In this document: positions 1 through 8,943 of the stretch, in pieces
How positions within the stretch are numbered: the stretch's first letter is position 1
How the letters are laid out: each line of letters opens with the position of its first letter
From: Pirellulales bacterium
Lineage (GTDB): Bacteria > Planctomycetota > Planctomycetia > Pirellulales > JAICIG01
Direction: 5' to 3'
DNA length: 53,099 nt
NCBI GenBank assembly: GCA_025927475.1
Contig: JAICLL010000022.1
Span: 1 to 53,099 of the forward strand
The notes under the pieces: generated by a model
Databases searched by the model: none
Told to the model about the DNA's origin: nothing
Seen by the model: only the letters and a program-made list of their open reading frames with translations
Made by a program: the position numbers and the translations under genes

Positions 1-446
1 CCTGACCGCTCGGCCAGCCAGCGGCGCGCCGCCCGCGCGTCCAAAAGCAGGCCGCGCTCGTGCGGCTTGCCTTCGCTCAATCCGTAGCCACGATAGTCGA
101 ACGCCAGCAGCGACACGCGGTGTCGATCGCGCAAATGAGCAAATCGTTCGGCCCGATGGCTGATATTGCCGGCGTTGCCACAGGCAAACATCATCACCGC
201 TCGGGGCTGCGGGTGTGGCAGGTACCAGCCGTGCAACCGCGTGCCGTCGTCGGCTTCAAACCGCACGCGTTCGACGCCGGCAAGATCCCAGCCGTCACGC
301 GCCTGCCGCGACGGAAAAAACACCAGCGAGTTTTCTAGAAACATCATGGCAATCAACAGCAGCACATACATGCCCAAAACGACCGACGCGGAAACCGTCA
401 ACACCCGCCGCAAACGCCTCTTGGGTCGAGCCGGCCGTTCTTCCAT
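1..446 (-). CDS. Membrane-anchored alpha/beta hydrolase, Bem46/YfhR-like (C-terminus outside window)
   Basis: The reading frame runs off the left edge, so only about 148 N-terminal residues are visible and no stop is seen. The start ATG at 446 is directly preceded by a GAGGAG ribosome site. The protein opens with a basic stretch (MEERPARPKRRLRR), then one hydrophobic anchor at about residues 17-38, then LVFFPSRQ, a feature of Bem46/YfhR-type hydrolases. A strand carries FACGNAGNISHR, the position where relatives have HGNAGN (oxyanion region); the usual His is Cys here. DYRGYGLSEG follows. The nucleophile elbow and catalytic Asp/His would lie outside the window. Activity and substrate cannot be told. 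It lies 39 bp downstream of the large repeat protein on the same strand and could be cotranscribed with it. Confidence 0.8.
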   Translation of the reverse strand, partial: MEERPARPKRRLRRVLTVSASVVLGMYVLLLIAMMFLENSLVFFPSRQARDGWDLAGVERVRFEADDGTRLHGWYLPHPQPRAVMMFACGNAGNISHRAERFAHLRDRHRVSLLAFDYRGYGLSEGKPHERGLLLDARAARRWLAERS

Positions 447-485
447 CTCCTCATCTCTCTTTCATCCCCTTATCCCCTTATCCCC

Positions 486-3400
486 TTAAATATCCTCGAC
501 GTCAATCGACCACAGCGCCGCGTTTGCCAGCAGCTTGCGCCACAGCGCATCGCCCTCCAGCGTGAGCAGCGAGGCCAGTTGCGCCCGCGTCAACAGATCG
601 GCCTGATCAGGATCGCGTCGTTCGAGCGTTTCCACGGCCCGTTGCGGCGCGATCAACGCCAGAGCGCCCAGCGCCGCGTCGCGCGAATGGAAGCCCAACA
701 GCCGTGTTTCGATCGGCCGCATGATGGCGGCGGACGTCGGGCGATCGTAGCGAGCGAGCATCATCGCCAGGGCCGCATTGGCGGGGTCGGCAAGCTGACG
801 CTGCGTTTCGTCGCCCACCCGTGGCATTCGAAACGAGACCGCCCGCCAGAGATATTCGCGCACCAACGTCGGATCGAGCGCCTCGACGGCGGGGAGCAAG
901 GCCCCGGCCAGCGATGCCGCGCTGTACAGCCCGTTAAATGAATCGTGCGTGGCGGGCCGGCCCGCCTTGCCCGGCGCCCGCGACTCGCGAGCATCGACGA
1001 GCTGTTGCAGAACGTCAAAGGCCGCTGCGATCAAGTCGGTGGCCGCTTGCGGCTTTTGCTGGGCGATCGCCTGGGCCATCAGGCCAAATGCCCGTGCTTT
1101 CAGATAAGGGTCCGACATGCGGTCGGCAATGGCCCGCGCCCGCGGCAAATCGGCCGGCGCCATCCGATAGCAAACCCGCACGCCCCATATGTCGCTCGGG
1201 TCGGCAATTCGGCTGGCTTCCTTGGCGGTGTGCAGGATGCCCAGCAGCCGCTCCGCCTCGGCGGGCTGCGACGCGGCCAGCTCGTGAGCCAGGTTGCCGT
1301 GATGCCGGTCGAACTCGCCGACATCGGTCAATCCCTTCATCAGCGCGAGCGCGGCAGGCAGATCGATCTGCCCTAGTTCTTCGGCGAAGGCTCCCCGTGC
1401 GTAGCCACCGAACGCCTCGACCGGCAGTTGCTCGGCCAACTTTTGGCCCTCGCGCAGCAGCTTCTCGGCATCACCGCGCTCGCCGAGATTCAAAAATCGC
1501 TCGGCTGTCTGGCCCAAATGGATGACCCGCATCTCCGGTTCGCCGATCTGCCGCGCGGCGACTGAGGCCTGCCCCAGCAGATCGAGCTGCCGCTGCCTCT
1601 GACCGTCGGGCAGCGCATCGACCACGTCGAGATACGACATCGAACGGAAGCCGGCGTCGGCGATGGTTTCGATGACGGCCAACGCTTCATCGGCGTCGTC
1701 GGCTGCCAACGCCAGGGCGACCGCTCGCCGCAAGTAACCGGCCAAGAACGAGCTTTTGGGCGGTGTTTCGTCGAGCCGCTTGAGCATGTCGGCCGGATCG
1801 ACAACAGCCCAGGTCTCGAAAACCCGTGGTCCCTCGCGTTCGTTGTTCAGATCGATTTTGCCCAGGCAGGGTTCCAGCAAGCGCCGGGCCAGCGCCAGCC
1901 GCTCGGCGCGGGGCAGGGCGGGCGGCAACGTGGTTAGCGGTTCGACCGGCTCGTCGGTCCGTATGATCGTAAGCACCAACGATTCTTCATCGGTCTCGAT
2001 TTGCTGCCCGAAAAAGCGAAAGCCCGCTTTGCGGACAAAGACAAACATCGGATCGGCCATCACCTCGGGCAGGCGAAATTGTCCTTGGGCGTCGGTGGTG
2101 GCTTGCACGCGCCCCCAGGCGTCGCCCGCTTGAAAAATGAGCGCCTCGGATACCGGCCGGCCTTGCTGGTCTTCCACACGGCCAGCGAGCGTTGTTTGGC
2201 GGCGCACGATCAAATCCGGCAGCTCCGTGGAGTTGGCAAACGACGCGCTGAACGCCGCCGTGGCGGCCGGCTCGCCGCCCGGCAACGCAATGCGTGCTTG
2301 GTAGACCGACTCGCGATCCAGCTCGCGCGGTGCCGTAAAGCGCCCCTCGGCGTCCGTGCGAAGCTCGACATTACCATCGAACTTCACGCGCTCGAACATG
2401 CCGCCGAAGCCCTCGGGCATGACCGGCATGACCCACAGTTCGACCGGAACATCGGCGGCCGGCTTGCCCCGCGTATCGACTACACGGCCCGAAAGCGCGA
2501 TCAGGTTCGCCGCGAGAATGCGAAGCGTGACCGCCTGGCCGTCGAGCGTCTTGGGCGCCACGCGAATGCGGCCGAAAGCATCGTCGGTGCGTGCCTCCAG
2601 CAAAACCTGATGGTCGGGATCGGCCACCGCGATGCGAAACGAGCCATCGTCGCTGGTAAGCTCGACGACTCGCTGCGCCATCGGCCCCGCTCGTCGGACG
2701 CCTTGCCCCAGCGCACGCACCTTCGCCCCATGCACCGGCTTGCCGTCTTCGCCGACTACCGCGCCGACGATCGTTGGCGCCCTGACCAGTTCGATCGCCG
2801 GAAATTCAAACTCCTTTGCTCCAGTGGGGACATCGACCAGAAAGTCTCCAGCTCCGCCCAGCGGCTCATAGCCCGAGGGCGCCAGCGGCACGGCCAGCAC
2901 TTGGCCGGGTGGCAACAAACAGGCATAGCGCCCCTCTTCATTGCTAACGACCACGACCGGCTCGACCATTCCGCCATGCACGTGGATGGTGATGCCCGCC
3001 AGCGGCTGCTTTGATGATCGCTCGCGCACCAAGCCGGCAACTCGGATGCCGGGAATCAGCGCGATTTCGAGCTTCGTCACTTCCGCCTCCTTGACTTCCG
3101 GCGCATTGGCCGGTAGGCGGGGCCGCAGGGGTGAACCCTTGGGCAGAGTGACGACCGAATTCAGTGCTCCCACGGCCAATGCCGGCACCTTAAAGCGGCC
3201 GTCTTCGTCGGCGGCAGTCTCTGCCCGCCCAACAATGCTTACTTTGCCTACTGCGAACGGCTCGCCATCAGGCGTTGAAGTCATACGAACCTTCGCGCCG
3301 CGGGCATCGCTAGCCATCGCCGCCGTCAGCCGGCCCGCAACACGGCCCACCGGCTTGAGCGTGATCGTTTCGGGCATCTTTGCCGCCGATTGATAATCGT

Positions 3401-3634
3401 TGACGGCGACGTGGAGTTGCGCGATCTGCGTTCCGAATTCTTCCGTCCCGATGGATAGCTGAGCGGCATCATCCAGCGCCACTCCAACGATCGTCGCCTG
3501 ACCGGAATCCGTCTCGGCTTGTAAGCGGCGGCTCAGATCACCTGGCAGCAACATGGCTGTCCGACCGAGCGCAGGTCCGTTGGGAGTGTACTTGAGCGCC
3601 GCCTGCATCTCGGCAGTGAGTTGCGGGCGGTCAA
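486..3634 (-). CDS. Carboxypeptidase-regulatory-like/helical-repeat protein, C-terminal part after frameshift
   Basis: This frame continues the N-terminal piece 3533-4114 after a -1 shift near 3633-3635. The frame stays open up to 3872, but residues upstream of about 3634 are arginine-rich non-coding translation. The first roughly 650 meaningful residues are a string of beta-sandwich repeats of the CarboxypepD_reg/Cna-B type, each with a G-x-V-x-D-x-x-G-x-P-V start and a D-x-x-G-x-F end (for example SGRVVDTRGKPAADVPVEL and DAQGQFRLP). After LPPALPRAERLALARRLLEP it becomes a helical region of about 400 residues resembling TPR/HEAT repeats. Such proteins are typically exported and may bind carbohydrate or protein; no catalytic motif is visible. 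With the N-terminal piece the intact protein would be about 1,210 residues. Confidence 0.75.
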
Positions 3635-4114
3635 ATCGGTGCGGAGCACGTCGCAGATCAGTGCTGTCACGCTGACCTTGGCGCCGAGCACTGCTCGGCC
3701 ATCGGGCGCGCGGATCGTAACCGGCGCCTCGCTGGGCGGCTTCAATTCGAGCCGCAGATTCGCGGCGTTCGGCGTCGAGGTCCGCCAATAGCAGATTGCC
3801 GCGGGGCCCAAGCCTGGCTGATATGCTACGATGCCCAGTTCCTGCCTCACCGTAGCGCCAATGTTGATCCACCTACCCGGCAGGACGAGCCGAAACTTGC
3901 CTTCGGCGTCGGCCTGCACATGATCGTAGACGAGCGGCTCGCCGCGCATCGAAGCGGTGACGAGCCACACCTCGGCCTTGGCCGCGGGCAGGCCCGAAGG
4001 CTGCGTGACGACACCGGCCAGCGACACGGCATCCGGATCATTTTTCTCGGCCGACAGGGCAGCCATGCCGGCGCCCATGATGAAGACGAGCGCGAACAGC
4101 AACGAGCGCGGCAT
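3533..4114 (-). CDS. N-terminal part of the frameshifted carboxypeptidase-regulatory-like protein
   Basis: The ATG at 4114 begins a good signal peptide, MPRSLLFALVFIMGAGMAALSA, followed by a first regulatory-like repeat (SLAGVVTQPSGLPAAKAEVWL, then DAEGKFRLVLPG) and a second (PVTIRAPDGRAVLGAKVSVTA). Up to about LICDVLRTD the translation is sensible; beyond that it is arginine/serine-rich noise to the stop at 3533. Adding one base in the TTT run (AAA at 3633-3635 on the plus strand) restores LRTDFDRPQLTAEMQAALKY and joins it to the long downstream frame. No slippery heptamer is seen there, so a real mutation or a base-calling error is more likely than programmed frameshifting. The true product is a single protein encoded by 486-4114. 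Confidence 0.7.
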   Translation of the reverse strand: MPRSLLFALVFIMGAGMAALSAEKNDPDAVSLAGVVTQPSGLPAAKAEVWLVTASMRGEPLVYDHVQADAEGKFRLVLPGRWINIGATVRQELGIVAYQPGLGPAAICYWRTSTPNAANLRLELKPPSEAPVTIRAPDGRAVLGAKVSVTALICDVLRTDLTARNSLPRCRRRSSTLPTDLRSVGQPCCCQVI

Positions 4115-4250
4115 CGCGAACCTCCCGCGGCAAAAGACATGGATCGCCCGACCCCTACTCTATTTCACCGAACCCGCGGATGGCAAGCGTCATCGTGCTT
4201 CGACAGGGCTACCGAAAGGTGGGATGGGACCCTGCCACCGAACGAAAACA

Positions 4251-5747
4251 CTAGACGCGTTCGGCGATCAGCGGCGCCCGTACACGCGTTAGGGTGCTCT
4301 GATAAAGCTGCACGTATTGCTGCGCGCTGCGGCCCCAACTCCAGTCTTGCCGCATGCCATTAGCGACAATCTGCCGCCAGGTGTCGGCCTGGCGATAGGT
4401 GTTGATCGCCCGCCGCAATGTCTCGGCCAAGGCCAATACCTCGGTCTCGCGGAAGCTGAAACCGGTGGCCGTACCATCGGCCAGGCTTTGTGGCGTCGTG
4501 TCGGTGATGGTATCGACTAAGCCGCCCGTGCCGCGGACGACCGGCACGGCGCCATACTTCAAGCTGTAGAGCTGATTTAGCCCGCACGGCTCAAACCGGC
4601 TAGGCATTAAAAAAATATCCGCGCCCGCCTCGATACGGTGCGCCAGCGGTTCAGAAAACGCCAGCCGGGCGGCAACCTTCTGCGGAAAACGCTCGGCCAA
4701 GGTCGCAAAAAGCTGGTGGTAACGAGCTTCGCCCGTGCCCAAAATCACCCACTGCACGTCGTTGCTGCGCACCCAATCTTGCACGACCTCGGCCACCAGG
4801 TCGATGCCTTTCTGGTCGACCAGCCGGCCAATGAGACCCACCAGCGGCACGTCGGGGGCCGACGGCAAACCCAACTCGGCCTGCAGCGCCGCCTTACAGG
4901 CGGCCTTGCCTTCGACCACGCTCCGCTCGTCATAGTTCTTCGGCAGATGCGGGTCGGTGGCCGGATCCCAGATGCGGTAATCGACGCCGTTGACGATGCC
5001 CGACAGCACTTCGCGCCGCTGCTGCAACACTCCCTCCAGTCCGCAGCCCAGCGGGGCGTTCTGAATTTCTTCGGCATATCGCGGGCTGACGGTGTTGATG
5101 GCGTCGGCGAAGACCAGCCCGGTTTTCATCAGGTTGAGCTTGCCGTAGAACTCCATCTGGTGCCAGTTGAAGTATTTCCAATCGAGCCCGGTGAGCAGCA
5201 TGTCCCAATGCCAGAACGTGCCCTGATAGGCCAGGTTGTGGATGGTGAAGAGCGAGGCGATCTGCTCGTAGCCGGGCAGGCCCCGGTAGGCGATCTTCAG
5301 ATACGCGGGAATCAGGCCGGTTTGCCAATCGTGGGCGTGCACCACGTCGACGCGCAGCGGGAGCTGACGCACCGCTTCGAGCACCGCTCGGCAGAAAAAC
5401 ACGAACCGTTCGCAGTTGTCGATATAGTCTGAACCGTTGACGCCATACAGCTCGTCGCGCAGGTAGTATTCGTCTTGCTGGACGAAATACACATCGACCT
5501 GGCTGTCGGGCAGGCGGCTTTTGAGCAATGTGCCTTCGACCGTCTTGCTGCCGATGGGCACGCTGATGCGCACCTGGGTCTGCTCGAGGGGTTGCCCGCC
5601 GTTCAGCGCGCCGCGATAGCCGGGCAAGAACACCACCGCGCGATGGCCCAGCCGCTCCAAGGCAACCGGCAGCGCGGCGACCACGTCGGCCAAGCCCCCG
5701 GTCTTGGCAAAGGGCACCGCTTCGCTGGCAGCCAACAAGATATTCAT
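4251..5747 (-). CDS. glgA: Glycogen/starch synthase (ADP-glucose type), GT5
   Basis: Transfers glucosyl units from ADP-glucose to the growing alpha-1,4-glucan in the cytoplasm. The start at 5747 gives the canonical MNILLAASEAVPFAKTGGLA, in which KTGGL is the ADP-glucose binding signature; an ATG three codons upstream (5756) is less likely. Other GT5 hallmarks are VVHAHDWQTGLIPAYLK, FTIHNLAYQGTF, GIVNGVDYRIWDP, the GT-B second-domain start GLIGRLVDQKGIDL, and the C-terminal nucleotide-sugar site SRFEPCGLNQLYSLKYG followed by RGTGGLVDTI. The length of 498 residues is normal. It is transcribed alone; glgB, glgC and glgP are not in the window. A GT5 enzyme using another nucleotide sugar cannot be wholly excluded, but the match is very strong. 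Confidence 0.96.
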   Translation of the reverse strand: MNILLAASEAVPFAKTGGLADVVAALPVALERLGHRAVVFLPGYRGALNGGQPLEQTQVRISVPIGSKTVEGTLLKSRLPDSQVDVYFVQQDEYYLRDELYGVNGSDYIDNCERFVFFCRAVLEAVRQLPLRVDVVHAHDWQTGLIPAYLKIAYRGLPGYEQIASLFTIHNLAYQGTFWHWDMLLTGLDWKYFNWHQMEFYGKLNLMKTGLVFADAINTVSPRYAEEIQNAPLGCGLEGVLQQRREVLSGIVNGVDYRIWDPATDPHLPKNYDERSVVEGKAACKAALQAELGLPSAPDVPLVGLIGRLVDQKGIDLVAEVVQDWVRSNDVQWVILGTGEARYHQLFATLAERFPQKVAARLAFSEPLAHRIEAGADIFLMPSRFEPCGLNQLYSLKYGAVPVVRGTGGLVDTITDTTPQSLADGTATGFSFRETEVLALAETLRRAINTYRQADTWRQIVANGMRQDWSWGRSAQQYVQLYQSTLTRVRAPLIAERV

Positions 5748-6024
5748 TCCTCGCACTCGCCTCCGGCCGCAACGAACCAGTCATCTCAGAAAGTTTAAAC
5801 TTCGTCTTCCCGGCAGCTCTAGTTTAGCTGAATTGCCCCGTGTGAACCATCGGTACAGTCGGACCTGGGGCAAACCCGCTGGGGTCCGTTATGCGCGGCA
5901 CAATCGGCCAAATCGCTGCCCACGGATGTGGCGAATTTGCTACAGGCGCTATCCTGTCCTATGGATTGCATACCGTGGATTGCGTCCGAGCCGGAGTTCG
6001 TCTCCAAACAGGTTGCCAGCTACT

Positions 6025-7281
6025 GTGTTTTTTACGGTCACCGCCATCATCGTTTCGGCCGTCCAGATTCTGGTCGGCGTCGCCTTAGGTTTTTGGCTGC
6101 GCCGAGACCGCGCCGGCGCCGAGGCGGGGCAGCCGGCGAACAATCAGCGCGGCGCGCTCGACGGGCTGCGCAACACGACGCACGACCTGGTGCACGATGT
6201 CGCGCGGCACACGGCCCGCGTCGAACAGGCCGGCCGTGCCTTGGCGGGCCTGCCCGACCAAGCCGAGGCCATCGGCCCGGCCACCGAACTGCTCAAGGCC
6301 AACCATCAGCTTCAGGAAGAATTGGCCACGGCCCAAGTACAACTAGAACAGCAGGCCATTGCCATCGAAGAGCGCTTGGCTGATGTGCGGTTCGATGTGC
6401 TTACGGGCCTGCCCAACCGGCTGCCGTTCGACGACGAACTAACGCGCCGGGCGAACGACGCCATTCGCCGCAAAAAGCCGCTCTCGTTGGTGATGCTCGA
6501 CGTCGATCGACTGGGCGACCTGAATGCGCGACACGGGCGCGATGCGGGCGATCGGGCGTTGAAAGAGATCGCCGCGGCGCTCGGTGAGTGCGCCCGCAGC
6601 TTCGACCTGGTGGTTCGATATGCCGATGATCAATTTGCGGTCACCCTGCCCGGCGCTGGCAGCGAGCAGGCGCAGCGCATTGCCGAGCGGATGCGGACGG
6701 CGGTGGCGGCTCGCACCATCAAGTTCGAAGAAGCAGAGCTTCAGGCGACGGTGAGCGTCGGCGCCGCCACGCTGCGATCGGGCGAAGACGGCGCGGGGTT
6801 GGTCAGCCGAGCCGAAGCCGCCCTGAAGGCCTCGAAGCGAGGGAAGCGCAACTGCGGCCACTACCACGACGGCGAGGCGTGCCAACCGATCGCGGCGGAT
6901 TCTTCAGCCGACGACGACCGCTGGGCAGAGGGCGACGACTCGGGAGCCGCGGAATCGGCGATGGCCGACGCCACGCCTGCCGCGAATCGCCGCGGAGCCG
7001 CCCGGCGGGCTTTCGATTATCGGCAGTTTGTGGCGCCGTACAATGGTGGTTCGTTGCCCAGCAAAGCCACCTTTCGCGAGGTTACTTGCCAGGACATTTC
7101 GGCGACGGGTTTTTCGTTTTACTCATCGCAATTGCCCGATTTCGATTCGCTGGTCGTGGCGCTAGGGGTGTCGCCGAACGTAACTTACATGTCGGCCCGA
7201 ATTGTGAACCGCGCGCAGGTGGCCGACGATCCGGCGCCGATGTATCGGATTGGCTGCCGGTTTTCTGGAAAGGTTCAGTAA
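6025..7281 (+). CDS. Membrane-anchored degenerate GGDEF protein with C-terminal PilZ domain (likely c-di-GMP receptor)
   Basis: One N-terminal membrane helix (FFTVTAIIVSAVQILVGVALGF) is followed by a helical/coiled region with LLKANHQLQEELATAQVQLEQQ, then a GGDEF fold opening with DVLTGLPNRLPFDDEL. The active-site loop, normally RYGGDEF, reads RYADDQF (ADDQF at about residues 200-204), so cyclase activity is probably lost. The allosteric I-site RxxD is intact as RSFD (191-194). The C-terminal 100 residues form a PilZ-type domain with RRGAARR (322-328) and D357-I-S-A-T-G, the two c-di-GMP contact motifs. The start is uncertain: GTG 6025 was chosen because it puts the helix at the N-terminus; the frame stays open upstream to 5704 but that part looks non-coding. 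No ribosome site is obvious. Confidence 0.82.
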   Translation: MFFTVTAIIVSAVQILVGVALGFWLRRDRAGAEAGQPANNQRGALDGLRNTTHDLVHDVARHTARVEQAGRALAGLPDQAEAIGPATELLKANHQLQEELATAQVQLEQQAIAIEERLADVRFDVLTGLPNRLPFDDELTRRANDAIRRKKPLSLVMLDVDRLGDLNARHGRDAGDRALKEIAAALGECARSFDLVVRYADDQFAVTLPGAGSEQAQRIAERMRTAVAARTIKFEEAELQATVSVGAATLRSGEDGAGLVSRAEAALKASKRGKRNCGHYHDGEACQPIAADSSADDDRWAEGDDSGAAESAMADATPAANRRGAARRAFDYRQFVAPYNGGSLPSKATFREVTCQDISATGFSFYSSQLPDFDSLVVALGVSPNVTYMSARIVNRAQVADDPAPMYRIGCRFSGKVQ

Positions 7282-7312
7282 GGCGGTGAGCGCCGGGCTG
7301 GTCACCACCAGA

Positions 7313-7333
7313 GGGTTCAGGGTTCAGGGTTCA
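7313..7333. repeat. GGGTTCA heptanucleotide repeat, three copies
   Basis: Three perfect tandem copies of GGGTTCA lie 31 bp after the stop of the GGDEF/PilZ gene. A related three-copy GGATTCR repeat is at 44458-44478, and a long GTGAGTG array ends the window. All three have a 7-bp unit. Function unknown. Confidence 0.9.
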
Positions 7334-7500
7334 GCACTTTTGTGAATGTCTTTTGGTCCGCGCAGCCTGGGCGTCAGGTTGAGCTCCAGTCAGGGCGAAA
7401 GTCGCACGCGCCGGCTAAAAGCGGCCAGCAAGTATGCTGAACCCTCCCGAGCCGTTGCCCCTCTCGGCCGGCCTTGCCTTGGTTAAAACCGATGCCTAGA

Positions 7501-7522
7501 CTCCGGTTAGAGAGAACCGGAG
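7501..7522 (+). promoter_or_regulatory. Perfect 8-bp inverted repeat just upstream of the cytochrome start
   Basis: CTCCGGTT, a 6-nt AGAGAG spacer and AACCGGAG form a perfect inverted repeat ending 14 bp before the ATG at 7537. It could be an operator or an mRNA hairpin next to the ribosome site (AGAAGAG follows directly). It has no T-tract and so is not a classic terminator. Confidence 0.55.
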
Positions 7523-7536
7523 AAGAGAGTTGTTCA

Positions 7537-8925
7537 ATGCGCATCGCGACTTGGATTATCATTTGCCTGGCCGCAGCCGCCAACGCGAAGGCCGATCACA
7601 CAGAAGCCGAAACGACTTCCACCCCCGAATCGGCCGCCCCCGAATCGGCCACTGAGCGCGGTTATCGGCTGCTGACGACCAAGGCGTACCTGCCGCCGGA
7701 CTTCGATCAAGAAGTCTTTGACGAGCTTTGGCGGACGTGGGAAGAGCCGCTCCGCTCGCAGGCCGAACGGGCCACGCCTGCCGAGCGCCGGGCGATGGCT
7801 TTTTCTCGCTACGGATTGACCGACGCACCAGGCCGGCACGATGGCGTGGCGCTGCAATACGTCGACAATGGCCAGGGCGGCTGGGTGATGAATTGTCTGG
7901 CTTGCCACGGAGGCAAAGTGGCCGGGCGTGTGATTCCCGGCGCCCCGAACACGCTTTACGCCCTGCAAACGCTCACCGACGACGTGCGGGTCACCAAGCT
8001 GCGGCTGAAAAAACCGCTCTCGCACATGGACCTGGGCGGCGCGGCCATGCCGCTGGGCACGACTATTGGCACCACCAACGCCGTGATGTTCGGCGTGGTG
8101 CTGCTCACCTACCGCGACGCCGATTTGAACGTGCATCAAGACCGGCTGCCGCCCAAGCTGGTTCACCACGACCACGACGCCCCCGCTTGGTGGAACATCA
8201 AAAAGAAGCAATATCTCTATGCCGACGGCGGCCTGCCCAAGAGCCACCGGGCGTTGATGCAATTCTTGCTCTTGCCCAAAAACGGTCCCGAAAAATTCCG
8301 CCAGTGGGAGCAAGACTATCAAGACATCCTGGCTTGGATCGAATCGCTCGAGGCGCCCAAGTATCCGTTTGAGATCGACCGGCCGTTGGCCGCCCGCGGC
8401 GAGGCGGTTTTCGTGAGCACGTGCAGCCGGTGCCATGGAACGTATGGGGCCGAGGGCAGCTACCCGGAAGTCAATGTACCGATCGAGGAGGTGGGAACCG
8501 ATCGCGCTCGCCTCGACGCCATCGACGCTTCTTGGCGCGAGAGCTACAGCGCCACCTGGCTGGGCCATTATGGTCAGAAACCGGTGAAGCGCGAGGTGCC
8601 CGGCTATGTGGCGCCGCCGCTCGATGGCGTCTGGGCTTCGGCCCCTTACCTGCATAATGGCTCGGTGCCGACGCTTTGGCACCTGTTGCATCCCGCTCGC
8701 CGCCCGAAGGTCTGGACCCGAACCGAGGATGGCTACGATCAACAGCGCGTCGGACTGGAAACCCTTGAGCTCGATCGCGTTCCCGCCGAAGCTCGGACGC
8801 CGGCCCAGCGCCGGCATTATTTCGACACGCGCCGCTTTGGCAAAAGCGCCGGCGGGCACCTCTTTCCCGACGAACTGAGCGAAGACGAAAAGCAGGCCGT
8901 GCTGGAGTATCTGAAAACGCTGTAG
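7537..8925 (+). CDS. Exported diheme c-type cytochrome (RoxA/di-heme oxidase-like)
   Basis: The start at 7537 gives a short signal peptide (MRIATWIIICLAAAANAKA) and has AGAAGAGAG upstream. Two covalent heme motifs are present: CLACH at residues 120-124 and CSRCH at 296-300. The second half has APPLDGVWASAPYLHNGSVPTLWHLL, a segment typical of diheme cytochromes of the RoxA/thiol-oxidoreductase/MauG-like group, and the C-terminal LSEDEKQAVLEYLKTL helix common to c-type domains. It is 462 residues and should be periplasmic. The electron partner and substrate are unknown; rubber oxygenase activity should not be assumed from fold similarity. The carbonic anhydrase gene starts 18 bp downstream, so the two are probably one operon. 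Confidence 0.85.
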   Translation: MRIATWIIICLAAAANAKADHTEAETTSTPESAAPESATERGYRLLTTKAYLPPDFDQEVFDELWRTWEEPLRSQAERATPAERRAMAFSRYGLTDAPGRHDGVALQYVDNGQGGWVMNCLACHGGKVAGRVIPGAPNTLYALQTLTDDVRVTKLRLKKPLSHMDLGGAAMPLGTTIGTTNAVMFGVVLLTYRDADLNVHQDRLPPKLVHHDHDAPAWWNIKKKQYLYADGGLPKSHRALMQFLLLPKNGPEKFRQWEQDYQDILAWIESLEAPKYPFEIDRPLAARGEAVFVSTCSRCHGTYGAEGSYPEVNVPIEEVGTDRARLDAIDASWRESYSATWLGHYGQKPVKREVPGYVAPPLDGVWASAPYLHNGSVPTLWHLLHPARRPKVWTRTEDGYDQQRVGLETLELDRVPAEARTPAQRRHYFDTRRFGKSAGGHLFPDELSEDEKQAVLEYLKTL

Positions 8926-8943
8926 GCATGTTACAATCAGCGG

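Noticed and set aside
3533..3872. Programmed -1 frameshift in the large repeat gene
   Set aside because: No X-XXY-YYZ slippery heptamer or downstream structure was visible at the joint; an indel is simpler.
5704..6024. N-terminal extension of the GGDEF/PilZ frame
   Set aside because: The extra 107 residues are arginine-rich, overlap the glgA leader and would bury the membrane helix.
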